Of a stretch of 64,000 nucleotides of DNA, positions 48,321-55,616 are shown one piece after another (within the stretch, counting starts at the first letter, position 1; every line of letters starts with the position of its first letter). This stretch comes from Anaeromyxobacter dehalogenans 2CP-C. GTDB taxonomy: Bacteria; Myxococcota; Myxococcia; Myxococcales; Anaeromyxobacteraceae. The notes beneath the pieces were generated by a model. The model did no database searches, was not told the origin of the DNA, and was given only the letters and a program-made list of their open reading frames with translations. The translations under genes were made by a program, and so were the position numbers. The stretch is taken from NCBI RefSeq assembly GCF_000013385.1, contig NC_007760.1:310001-374000 (forward strand), written 5' to 3'.

Positions 48321-48935
48321 GCCGCCGCCCATGAGGCGGGCGCGCCGCCAGTCCTCCGGCGTGTCCACGTGGCACCCGCCGTGCGCGAGCGGCACCGGCG
48401 CGACGCGGGCCGGATCGCGGGACAGGAGGCGCTCCGCGCCCTCGTCGCCGTCGAGCGCGCGCAGCTCGGGGAAGAGCGCGGCGGAGAAGAGCGCCGGCAC
48501 CATGAGCGCGCCGCCGTCGGCCGAGGCGGCCACCGGCCGCCCGGTGACGCGGAGCGCGCCGGCGAGCGCCGCCACGTGGGCCGCGTCCACGCCCGGCTGA
48601 TCGCAGGCGAGGATCACCGCGCCGGCCAGCGACGGCGCGCACTCGCCGAGCCGGGACAGCCCGCGCCGCAGCGAGCCCGAGACCCCGGCGGCGTGGTCCC
48701 GGTTCAGGACCGTCGCGACCGGCAGGCCGGCGAGCGCCGCGCGGACCTCCTCCGCGCACGCGCCCACCACCACCACCACCGGCCACAGCCCGGCCTCGAC
48801 CGCCGCGCGCGCGGCCCGGTGCACGAGCGGCTCGCCGCGCCAGAGGAGCAGCTGCTTCGGCTCGCCCATGCGGACCGAGGGCCCCGCGGCGAGGACCAGC
48901 CCGCCGAAGCCCAGCGTCTCGGCGGTCTCGGTCAC
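48315..48935 (-). CDS. MobA/MocA-like nucleotidyltransferase
   Basis: 206-aa NTP transferase of the GT-A fold. The nucleotide-binding loop is LAAGPSVRMGEPKQLL (residues 15-30), with GPS in place of the common GxSxRMG spacing. The metal-binding region is ACDQPGVDAAHVAAL (about residue 100), and HVDTPEDWRRAR is at the C-terminus. Family members make molybdenum cofactor dinucleotides (MocA, CTP) or act on purine-degradation enzymes; no molybdoenzyme gene is adjacent, so the product is uncertain. Start GTG at 48935. Confidence 0.8.
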   Translation of the reverse strand: MTETAETLGFGGLVLAAGPSVRMGEPKQLLLWRGEPLVHRAARAAVEAGLWPVVVVVGACAEEVRAALAGLPVATVLNRDHAAGVSGSLRRGLSRLGECAPSLAGAVILACDQPGVDAAHVAALAGALRVTGRPVAASADGGALMVPALFSAALFPELRALDGDEGAERLLSRDPARVAPVPLAHGGCHVDTPEDWRRARLMGGGS

Positions 48936-49180
48936 GGGCGATCCGGCGCCGGGGATCGACGGGGCGCGGCGGAGGGACGACCGGGGTAGGGACGCAGAGC
49001 GTGGGGGTGGGGCGAGGACATGGTGCGGCGCGATCTCTTGTCGCCGCCGAGGCCGCGCGGCCGTTCGAATCGACGCCGGCCCCACCTGGGAACGCGTCCT
49101 CGCGGCGCGTGCGCCCGCCCGCGCGTGCGCCCGGTGGGGCGGGATGCTAGCGTCGGCGGCTCCACCGCCGGAGGGATCGG

Positions 49181-50164
49181 ATGTCCCACCTGCCCGCCTG
49201 CCGCCTCCTCCTCGCGCTCGCCTGCGCGCTCGCCGCCGGCACCGCCGTCGGCGGCACGCCGCGCGAGCCCGTCGCCACCTTCTCGATCGCCGCTCGCGAT
49301 CCCGCCACCGGCGAGCTCGGCGTGGCGGTGGCGTCGCGCTTCTTCGCGGTGGGCACGGTGGTGCCGTGGGCCAAAGCCGGCGTCGGGGCGGTGGCCACGC
49401 AAGCGTTCTGCAACACGAGCTACGGCCCGCGCGGCCTGGACCTGCTCGCGAAGGGCGCCACGCCCGCCGAGACGCTCGGGATCCTGCTGCGATCGGATCC
49501 GGAGCGCGACCTGCGGCAGGTCGGGATCGTCTCGGCGGCCGGCGCGTCGGCGACGTACACCGGCAAGGGCACGAACGCATGGGCGGGCGGGCGGAGCGGG
49601 CCCGACTACGCGATCCAGGGGAACATCCTGACCGGCGAGGCGGTGGTGGCGGCGATGGAGCGCGCGTTCGTCGGCGGGAAGGGTTCGCTCGCCGACCGCC
49701 TGTACGCCGCGCTCGCCGCCGGGGACGCGGCCGGGGGCGACTCGCGGGGACGGCAGTCGGCGGCCCTGCTGGTGGTGAAGGAGGGCGCCGGGTACGGCGG
49801 GTTCGACGATCGCGAGATCGACGTGCGGGTGGACGACCACCCCAGGCCGTTCGAGGAGCTGAAGCGGCTGCTCGACTACGCGCAGATGAACGCCGCGTGG
49901 AACGAGGGGTGGACCGCGTTCCGGCGCAAGCAGCTCCCGGCGGCGCTCGCCGCGCAGGAACGCGCCGCGGCCCGGGCGCCGGCGAACGGGGAGGTGCTGT
50001 ACGACCTCGCGGTGATCCGGCTCGCCGCCGGGCAGCGGGCGGGGGCGCTGGAGGCCCTGCGCCGGGCGCTCGCGGCGAACCCGAAGCTCGGTGCGCAGGC
50101 GCGCACCGACGCCGACCTGGCCGCCCTGCGCGGCGACGCAGCGTTCGAGAAGCTGGTCCGGTAG
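49181..50164 (+). CDS. DUF1028 protein with signal peptide
   Basis: 327-aa secreted protein. The signal peptide ([20 protein letters not shown]) precedes a DUF1028 domain (about 26-235; [24 protein letters not shown], then [10 protein letters not shown]), thought to adopt an Ntn-hydrolase-like fold with unknown activity. A C-terminal helical region (about 240-327) contains one TPR-like repeat ([25 protein letters not shown]). The ATG at 49181 follows a GGAGGGATCGG site. Followed closely by the MFS gene. Confidence 0.85.
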   Translation: MSHLPACRLLLALACALAAGTAVGGTPREPVATFSIAARDPATGELGVAVASRFFAVGTVVPWAKAGVGAVATQAFCNTSYGPRGLDLLAKGATPAETLGILLRSDPERDLRQVGIVSAAGASATYTGKGTNAWAGGRSGPDYAIQGNILTGEAVVAAMERAFVGGKGSLADRLYAALAAGDAAGGDSRGRQSAALLVVKEGAGYGGFDDREIDVRVDDHPRPFEELKRLLDYAQMNAAWNEGWTAFRRKQLPAALAAQERAAARAPANGEVLYDLAVIRLAAGQRAGALEALRRALAANPKLGAQARTDADLAALRGDAAFEKLVR

Positions 50165-50165
50165 C

Positions 50166-51359
50166 TTGGGCGCCGCCGCACGCCGCGCGCTCGCCGGCGC
50201 GCTCGCCCTCGCCGCCGCGATGGGGATCGGACGGTTCGCGTACACCGCGCTCCTGCCCGGCGTGCAGCGCGGGCTCGGGTTCGACGACGCCGCCGGCGGG
50301 GCCATCGCGTCGGCCAACCTGGTCGGCTACCTCGCCGGCGTGCTCTGGGCGCGGCGCCTCGCCGGGAGCGCGCGGCGCGGCGCGGCGCTGCGGCTCGGCC
50401 TGGCGGCGACCGCCGTGCTCACCGCGGCCGTCACCGCGGTCGGCTCCGAGATGGGGTGGGCCGCCGTGCGCTTCGGCTCCGGCGTCGCGAGCGGGCTCGT
50501 GTTCGTGCTCGCGTCCGCCGCCGCGCTCGAGGTCGCCCCCGGCCACCTTCCCCGACCCGGAGTACTTTACGGCGGGGTGGGGGTCGGGATCGCGCTCGCG
50601 GCCGTGGTCGCGGCGGTGGCGCCCCCTGCCGGGGGTTGGCGCATCCCGTGGTGGGTGCTGGGGGGCGCGGCGGCTGCGCTGGCGGTGCCGGGGTGGAGGG
50701 ATCTGTCCGCGCCGCTCGCGCACGACTCTGGGTCGGGAGGAGCGGGGTCGGGAGGAGCGGCGGTCGCGAGCGGGAGGGGCCGCCCAGCGGTCGGCTTCGG
50801 GCGGCTTGCGACCGCGTACTTCCTCGAGGGGCTCGGCTACATCGTGAGCGGGACGTTCGCGGTGGCGGCGGTCCGGCGGACGCCCGGGCTGGAGGCGCTC
50901 GCGCCGTGGACGTGGGCCATGGCGGGCCTCGCGGCCGCCCCGTCCGCGCTGCTCTGGGCGTCGTTCGGGCGCCGGGTCGGCGTTCGGTCCGCGCTGGTCG
51001 CGGCGCACCTCGTCCAGGCGGCGGGCATGGCGCTGCCGTCGCTGTCCTCGGCCGCCTGGGCCGCCCTCGCGGGCGCGGCGCTGTTCGGCGGAACGTTCAT
51101 CGGGATCACCACGCTGACGGTGGCGGCCGCGCGCGAGATCCGGCCGAACGCGCTCGGGCGCGCCGTGGGAACGCTCACCGCCATCTACGGCGTCGGCCAG
51201 ATCGTCGGCCCGCTGGCCGCCGGAGCCGTCGCGCAGCACCTCGGCGATCCGAGGCCCGCCGTGCTCGGCGCCGCCGCCGCGGTCGCCCTCGGCGCGGTCG
51301 TCCTCCTCATGCCCTCGCGTCCGTCCGTGATGGCCCCGGCTCCGGATCGGGGACGCTGA
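50166..51359 (+). CDS. YbfB/YjiJ-family MFS transporter
   Basis: 397-aa transporter with twelve predicted hydrophobic helices. The family motif MGIGRFAYTALLPG is in the first helix, and PNALGRAVGTLTAIYGVGQIVGPL is near the last helices. I choose the TTG at 50166; an ATG at 50219 would cut the first helix, and upstream codons overlap the previous gene. The segment HDSGSGGAGSGGA in the central cytoplasmic loop (about residue 190) is encoded by a REP-like element, and a second, weaker copy lies in helix 5/6 (LPRPGVLYGG). Substrate unknown. Confidence 0.8.
   Translation: MGAAARRALAGALALAAAMGIGRFAYTALLPGVQRGLGFDDAAGGAIASANLVGYLAGVLWARRLAGSARRGAALRLGLAATAVLTAAVTAVGSEMGWAAVRFGSGVASGLVFVLASAAALEVAPGHLPRPGVLYGGVGVGIALAAVVAAVAPPAGGWRIPWWVLGGAAAALAVPGWRDLSAPLAHDSGSGGAGSGGAAVASGRGRPAVGFGRLATAYFLEGLGYIVSGTFAVAAVRRTPGLEALAPWTWAMAGLAAAPSALLWASFGRRVGVRSALVAAHLVQAAGMALPSLSSAAWAALAGAALFGGTFIGITTLTVAAAREIRPNALGRAVGTLTAIYGVGQIVGPLAAGAVAQHLGDPRPAVLGAAAAVALGAVVLLMPSRPSVMAPAPDRGR
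50551..50568 (+). repeat. Variant REP-like element inside the MFS gene
   Basis: CCCGACCCGGAGTACTTT matches the dispersed element at 14 of its first 16 positions. It encodes part of a membrane segment of the transporter, so it may be coincidental or an adapted insertion. Confidence 0.5.
50722..50737 (-). repeat. REP-like element inside the MFS gene
   Basis: ACGACTCTGGGTCGGG is the exact complement of the dispersed core, followed by GGAG and a second partial copy (GGGTCGGGAGGAG). It codes for a Gly/Ser-rich stretch in the central loop of the transporter, where an in-frame insertion would be tolerated. Confidence 0.75.
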
Positions 51360-51373
51360 CCTCGCGCGAGGCG

Positions 51374-52267
51374 TTACCCGGGCGCGCAGCGCACGCCGTG
51401 TGCCACGCGGAGCCGGTACGTGCCGCTCGGGAAGACCACGTCGCGCAGCCCGGCGCGCAAGGCCTTCAGCGCCTCGCGGTAGTCGTCGAGGAAGGTCCGG
51501 AGCCGCCCGAGCGCCTCGATCCGCTTCCACTTGTCGCGCGCGCCCACCCTCGGCTTCGGGCCGCGGCGCGGCGCCACGGTCGCGGGGCGCGCGTTCGGGC
51601 TCTGCGCGAGCACGCGGCGCACGCCGAGGAAGGTCCGCCCTTCGGCCTTCAAGCGCTCGGTGGCGACGAGCTCGCGCCGGGTGCTCGCATCGACGAGGCG
51701 ATCCCGGAACTGCACCACGTCGTCGAAGCCGGGCGGCAGCGTGAGCTCGAGCTCGACCGACTCCGGCATGCTGCCGTTGCGACGGAAGAAGTGCTCCGGC
51801 CGCCTCGCGACGATGGGGCCGGCACCGATCCGCTCGGGCGACGACCAGAGCCCTGGCCACTCCGACCCCCTCGAGACCAGCCCCGCCGACACGGGGTTCG
51901 CGAGCGCGTAGGCGAGGGTGTCGACCACGTCGTCCGGCGTCGCGAGCGCCACCGCGCTGTAGCTGCCGGAGGCCCAGAACGCCTCCCAGCGGCCCAGCGC
52001 CGCGTTGATCGACCGCGCCACCAGGGAATCGAGGTACTGCTCGAACGCGGGCAGGCGCGCGCCGGGGTCGGTCAGCACCAGGTGGAAGTGGTTGGAGAGC
52101 ACGCAGAAGCCGTGCAGGAGCAGCCCGTAGCGTCGGAGGGCGACCCCGAGCACGTACAGGAAGGTCTCGTTCACGAGCTCCGACGGACGCAGGAGCAGGT
52201 CGCGCTGCGCGCAGCGGCGCGTGACGTGGTAGGTGACACCGGAGAGAACCTGGCGCGGAGCGGTCAT
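51374..52267 (-). CDS. REP-associated tyrosine transposase (RAYT / Y1_Tnp family)
   Basis: 297-aa protein with an IS200-like Y1 transposase domain. It begins MTAPRQVLSGVTYHVTRRCA and has the HUH metal-binding motif His60-Phe-His62 in CVLSNHFHLVLTD, followed by the helical core (ALANPVSAGLV) typical of RAYTs. The extension after about residue 170 is basic. RAYTs are single-copy relatives of IS200 transposases that bind and mobilise REP elements. There are no terminal IS ends or target duplications here, but REP-like elements flank it on both sides. ATG at 52267. Confidence 0.88.
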   Translation of the reverse strand: MTAPRQVLSGVTYHVTRRCAQRDLLLRPSELVNETFLYVLGVALRRYGLLLHGFCVLSNHFHLVLTDPGARLPAFEQYLDSLVARSINAALGRWEAFWASGSYSAVALATPDDVVDTLAYALANPVSAGLVSRGSEWPGLWSSPERIGAGPIVARRPEHFFRRNGSMPESVELELTLPPGFDDVVQFRDRLVDASTRRELVATERLKAEGRTFLGVRRVLAQSPNARPATVAPRRGPKPRVGARDKWKRIEALGRLRTFLDDYREALKALRAGLRDVVFPSGTYRLRVAHGVRCAPG

Positions 52268-52367
52268 GCCTCGCCCCGAGGCACACGCCGTGCCGGCGAA
52301 AAGGGCGCCCGGTTCGCCTGCTTGCGGCTGGCGACCGTCCGAATCGCGGACGCACCGGCCGAAACGC

Positions 52368-52384
52368 ATTACTCTGGGTCGGGG
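52368..52384 (-). repeat. REP-like element upstream of the RAYT gene
   Basis: ATTACTCTGGGTCGGGG, read leftward CCCCGACCCAGAGTAAT, is nearly identical to the copy at 37871. It lies 100 nt upstream of the RAYT start, between this gene and the divergent tautomerase gene, where REP elements bound by a RAYT are often found. Confidence 0.8.
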
Positions 52385-52430
52385 AGAGCGGGGAGAGGCG
52401 GGGTCGGGGGCGCGAGGCGAGGAGGCACGG

Positions 52431-52634
52431 ATGCCGTACGTCAACATCAAGATCACCCGCGAGGGCGCGACCGCGGAGCAGAAGGCCACCCTCATCCGCA
52501 AGGTGACCGAGCTGCTCCGGGACGAGCTCGGGAAGAACCCCTCCACCACCGTCGTGGTCATCGACGAGGTGGACACCGACAACTGGGGCATCGGCGGGGA
52601 GTCGGTCACGGTCCGCCGCAAGCGCGGGAGCTGA
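52431..52634 (+). CDS. 4-oxalocrotonate tautomerase family protein
   Basis: 67-aa enzyme of the tautomerase superfamily. After Met removal, Pro1 of PYVNIKITREG is the catalytic base, and Arg10 (ITREG) is the expected substrate-binding residue. Active as a hexamer in the family. The physiological substrate is unknown, as no aromatic meta-cleavage genes are nearby. The ATG at 52431 has GGAGGCACGG upstream. Confidence 0.9.
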   Translation: MPYVNIKITREGATAEQKATLIRKVTELLRDELGKNPSTTVVVIDEVDTDNWGIGGESVTVRRKRGS

Positions 52635-52683
52635 CGCGCGCGGCGGCGCATCCGCCGGTCACGCGCCGCGAGGAATTCCAGCC

Positions 52684-53454
52684 ATGCAACCCTGGGAGAC
52701 GGTCGAACGCGCCCACGCGCCGGACGGGACCGAGCTCGTGCTCGCGCGCCGCGGGGGCGAATGGGTGGTCCGCGCCGCGGGCCACGTCCTCATGTCCTCG
52801 CGCGCCCACGGGTCCGAGGAGGCGCTCGCCGCGCTCGCGCTCGAACGCTGCGCCCGCCCGCGCGCGGTGCTGCTCGGAGGCCTGGGGCTCGGGTTCACGC
52901 TCCGTGCGCTGCTCGACCGGCTGCCGCCCGACGCGAAGGTCGTCGTCGCCGAGCTGCTCCCGGAGCTCGCCGCCTGGAACCGCGGTCCGGTGGCGGACCT
53001 CGCCGGCCGACCGCTCGAGGACCCGCGCGTGCGCGTCCAGCACGGCGACGTGCTCGCCCGCATCTCCGAGGCGCGCGGGGCGTACGACGCGATCCTCCTC
53101 GACGTGGACAACGGCCCGTCCGCGCTCGCGCACGCCGGCAACCACCGGCTCTACGGCGACGCGGGGGTCCACGCGTGCCGGGCGGCGCTGCGCCAGGGCG
53201 GCACGCTCGCGGTCTGGTCGGCGGGGCCGGACGAGCGGTACCTGTCGCGGCTCGAGCGCGCCGGCCTGGAGGCGCGATCGGTGACCGTCCCGGCGCGCGG
53301 GCGTGCGACGCAGGGCGGCGGCGGCGTGCGCCACGTGGTGTTCCTCGCGACCGCGCCGGCCCAGGGCGGCGCGCGCAGGCCGGTCACCCCGCCCCGCGCC
53401 GGCGGCGCCGGACGCGGTCCTGGACCTCACGCGCGCGGCGCGCGCGGGCGCTGA
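52684..53454 (+). CDS. Spermidine-synthase-like methyltransferase-fold protein
   Basis: 256-aa protein with a SAM/dcSAM-binding Rossmann fold resembling spermidine synthase: AVLLGGLGLGFTLRALLDRL as the glycine-rich loop, VVVAELLPELAAWNR as the acidic strand end, and YDAILLDVDNGPSAL as motif IV (DVDNGP in place of the spermidine synthase DxxDP). The C-terminal 30 residues are low-complexity and overlap the convergent oxyR gene by 28 nt. Polyamine-synthase activity is uncertain, as the aminopropyltransferase Asp pair is changed. Confidence 0.75.
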   Translation: MQPWETVERAHAPDGTELVLARRGGEWVVRAAGHVLMSSRAHGSEEALAALALERCARPRAVLLGGLGLGFTLRALLDRLPPDAKVVVAELLPELAAWNRGPVADLAGRPLEDPRVRVQHGDVLARISEARGAYDAILLDVDNGPSALAHAGNHRLYGDAGVHACRAALRQGGTLAVWSAGPDERYLSRLERAGLEARSVTVPARGRATQGGGGVRHVVFLATAPAQGGARRPVTPPRAGGAGRGPGPHARGARGR

Positions 53455-54398
53455 CGCTCCGGCCCCGCCGGCCGGCCCGCGGGCGCCGGGTACGCCGTCT
53501 TCACGGTGCCGGCGAGCCGCCGCAGCGCCTCGGCGATGGGCGAGCTGCGGCGCCACACCAGCGCGATCGTCCGGAACGGCGCCGGGTCGGCGAACGGGCG
53601 CAGGCGGAGGTCCGCCCGCCGGGTCTCGGTCGGCACCGCCAGCTCGGGCAGCAACGTCACGCCCGCCCCGCCCGCCACCATCTGCGCGAGCGTCGAGAGG
53701 CTGGTCGCCCGGTACTCCAGCTCGCGGGTGCGCGCGCGCGAGCAGAACGCCAGCGCCTGCTCGCGCAGGCAGTGCCCGTCCTCGAGCAGCAGCACGCTCG
53801 CGTCGCGCAGCTCGGCCGCCGAGGCCGGGCCCCGCGCCGCGCCGAGCGGGTGGCCCGGGGGCGTGGCGAGCACGAACGCGTCGCGGGCCACCGGCGCCAC
53901 CTCGACGTCGCCGAGCTCCGCCTCGACCGCGAGCAGGGCCGCGTCGAGCGTGCCGGCGTGGAGGCTGCGGACCAGCTCGGCGGTCCGGTCCTCGAGCCAG
54001 GTGAGGCGGAGCGCCGGGTACGCGTCGCGCAGGGCGGGCGCGATCGCCGGCAGCAGGTAGGGCGAGATGGTGGGGATGACCCCGACCCGCAGCGCCCCGG
54101 CGAGCGGATCGCCGGCCTGCCGCGCCGCCTCCTGGAGGTCGTCCGCCTGGAGCAGCAGCCGGCGCATCAGCTCGAGCAGCGGCCGGCCGGCGCCGGTGAC
54201 GAGCACGCGGCGGCGGTCGCGCTCGAACAGGCGGACGCCGAGCGCCGACTCGAGCTGCGCGACCTGCGTGGAGAGCGAGGGCTGGGCCACGCGGCAGCGC
54301 TCGGCCGCGCGGCGGAACGAGAGCGTGTCCGCGACCGCGATCGCGTACTGCAGCTGCCGCAACGAGAAGGGGTGCGGGGGCAGGCGGGTGATAGCCAT
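53427..54398 (-). CDS. oxyR: Peroxide-sensing LysR regulator OxyR
   Basis: 323-aa LysR-family activator. The N-terminal winged HTH (about 12-72; FSLRQLQYAIAVADTLSF) is followed by an effector domain with the redox pair Cys210 (EDGHCLREQAL) and Cys219 (AFC), nine residues apart as in E. coli Cys199 and Cys208. Peroxide would form a disulfide and activate it. It is transcribed divergently from ahpC-ahpD, its usual target in many bacteria. ATG at 54398. Confidence 0.94.
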   Translation of the reverse strand: MAITRLPPHPFSLRQLQYAIAVADTLSFRRAAERCRVAQPSLSTQVAQLESALGVRLFERDRRRVLVTGAGRPLLELMRRLLLQADDLQEAARQAGDPLAGALRVGVIPTISPYLLPAIAPALRDAYPALRLTWLEDRTAELVRSLHAGTLDAALLAVEAELGDVEVAPVARDAFVLATPPGHPLGAARGPASAAELRDASVLLLEDGHCLREQALAFCSRARTRELEYRATSLSTLAQMVAGGAGVTLLPELAVPTETRRADLRLRPFADPAPFRTIALVWRRSSPIAEALRRLAGTVKTAYPAPAGRPAGPERQRPRAPRA

Positions 54399-54430
54399 GG
54401 ACTAACAATCTAATCGAAACGATGTAATGG
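54391..54430. promoter_or_regulatory. Candidate OxyR operator in the oxyR-ahpC gap
   Basis: The AT-rich patch includes ATAGCCATGGACTAA and the inverted repeat ATCG-AAA-CGAT (54413-54423). OxyR sites are degenerate ATAG/CTAT quarter sites, so a binding site here is plausible. It overlaps the oxyR start, consistent with autoregulation. Confidence 0.4.
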
Positions 54431-54514
54431 CTCAATCAGCACGCCCCGGCCATCTTGTCTCCCGTCGCGGCGATGGACGCCGCGCCCGAACCGATTCGAC
54501 GAGGAGAGACACCG

Positions 54515-55051
54515 ATGCTGACCGTGGGCGACCGCTTCCCCGAGTTCTCGCTGCAGGCCGTCACCAGCCTGGAGAGCGGCAACGAGTTCGAGACGATCAC
54601 GCAGGCGAGCCACCCGGGCAAGTGGAAGGTGGTCTTCCTCTGGCCGATGGACTTCACCTTCATCTGCCCGACCGAGATCGCGGAGTTCGGCCGCCGGAAC
54701 GGCGAGTTCCAGGACCGCGACACGCAGGTGCTCGGGGCGAGCATCGACACCCACTACGTCCACCTGGCCTGGCGGAAGAGCCACCCGGACCTGAAGAACC
54801 TGCCGTTCCCCATGCTCGCCGACACCCGGCGCGAGCTCTCCGGCGCGCTCGGCGTGCTGCACCGGGACGGCGTGGCGCTCCGCGCGACGTTCATCGTCGA
54901 TCCGGAGGGCGTCATCCGGCACGTCTCGGTGAACGACCTCTCGGTCGGGCGGAACGTGGACGAGGTGCTCCGCACGCTCGACGCCCTGCAGACCGACGAG
55001 CTCTGCCCCTGCAACTGGAAGAAGGGCGAGTCCACGCTCCAGGTGGCCTGA
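54515..55051 (+). CDS. ahpC: Alkyl hydroperoxide reductase subunit AhpC (two-Cys peroxiredoxin)
   Basis: 178-aa peroxiredoxin reducing H2O2, organic hydroperoxides and peroxynitrite. Peroxidatic Cys51 lies in DFTFICPTE; the C-terminal CPC (Cys164 and Cys166 in ELCPCNWKKGE) provides the resolving Cys, the mycobacterial/AhpD-linked pattern. The conserved Arg is in VALRATFIVD. The ATG at 54515 has a GAGGAGAGAC site. It is followed 3 nt later by ahpD, which should supply electrons in place of AhpF, and is under OxyR control by position. Confidence 0.95.
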   Translation: MLTVGDRFPEFSLQAVTSLESGNEFETITQASHPGKWKVVFLWPMDFTFICPTEIAEFGRRNGEFQDRDTQVLGASIDTHYVHLAWRKSHPDLKNLPFPMLADTRRELSGALGVLHRDGVALRATFIVDPEGVIRHVSVNDLSVGRNVDEVLRTLDALQTDELCPCNWKKGESTLQVA

Positions 55052-55054
55052 GCC

Positions 55055-55615
55055 ATGGCGGCCCTCGACGCGATCCGGGAGGCGCTCCCCGAGCCGGCCC
55101 GGGACATCAAGCTGAACCTGCAGGCGGTGCTGCAGCCGGGGCCGCTCACGCCGGCGCAGCGCTGGGGCGTGGCGGTGGCGACCGCCGCGGCGGCCCGCAA
55201 CGAGCGGCTGCTCGCGGCGATCCTGGCCGACGCGCGGGCGGAGGTCGAGCCCGCCGTGGTGGAGGACGCGCTCGCGGCCGCGGCCGTGATGGCGATGAAC
55301 AACGTGTACTACCGGTTCCGGCACATGGTCGGGAAGCCGTCGTACTCGGAGAAGCCGGCGCGCCTGCGCATGAACCGGCTCGTGAAGCCGGCCGCGAGCA
55401 AGCTGGACTTCGAGCTGTTCGCGCTCGCGGTGAGCGCGGTGAACGGGTGCGAGACCTGCGTACGCTCGCACGAGCAGGTGGTGGTCGGCGGCGGCGTGTC
55501 CGAGGACCAGGTCCACGACGCCGTCCGGATCGCCGCGGTGGTGCACGCGGCGGCGGTGGCGCTCGAGCTCGCCGGGCACGCCGCGGCCCCGTCCGCGGCG
55601 GCCGCGGCCGGGTAG
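55055..55615 (+). CDS. ahpD: Alkylhydroperoxidase AhpD
   Basis: 186-aa carboxymuconolactone-decarboxylase-like protein with the catalytic CxxC motif GCETCVRSH (Cys132, Cys135, His139), preceded by the conserved EKPARLRMNRL segment. In mycobacteria AhpD passes electrons from dihydrolipoamide systems to AhpC. Adjacent to ahpC with a 3-nt gap, so they form one peroxide-defence unit. Confidence 0.95.
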   Translation: MAALDAIREALPEPARDIKLNLQAVLQPGPLTPAQRWGVAVATAAAARNERLLAAILADARAEVEPAVVEDALAAAAVMAMNNVYYRFRHMVGKPSYSEKPARLRMNRLVKPAASKLDFELFALAVSAVNGCETCVRSHEQVVVGGGVSEDQVHDAVRIAAVVHAAAVALELAGHAAAPSAAAAAG

Positions 55616-55616
55616 C

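Noticed and set aside
51374-52651. 425-aa frame extending the RAYT upstream to 52651
   Set aside because: The added 128 residues overlap the tautomerase gene and the REP-like element and have no family sequence. The ATG at 52267 gives the typical RAYT start.
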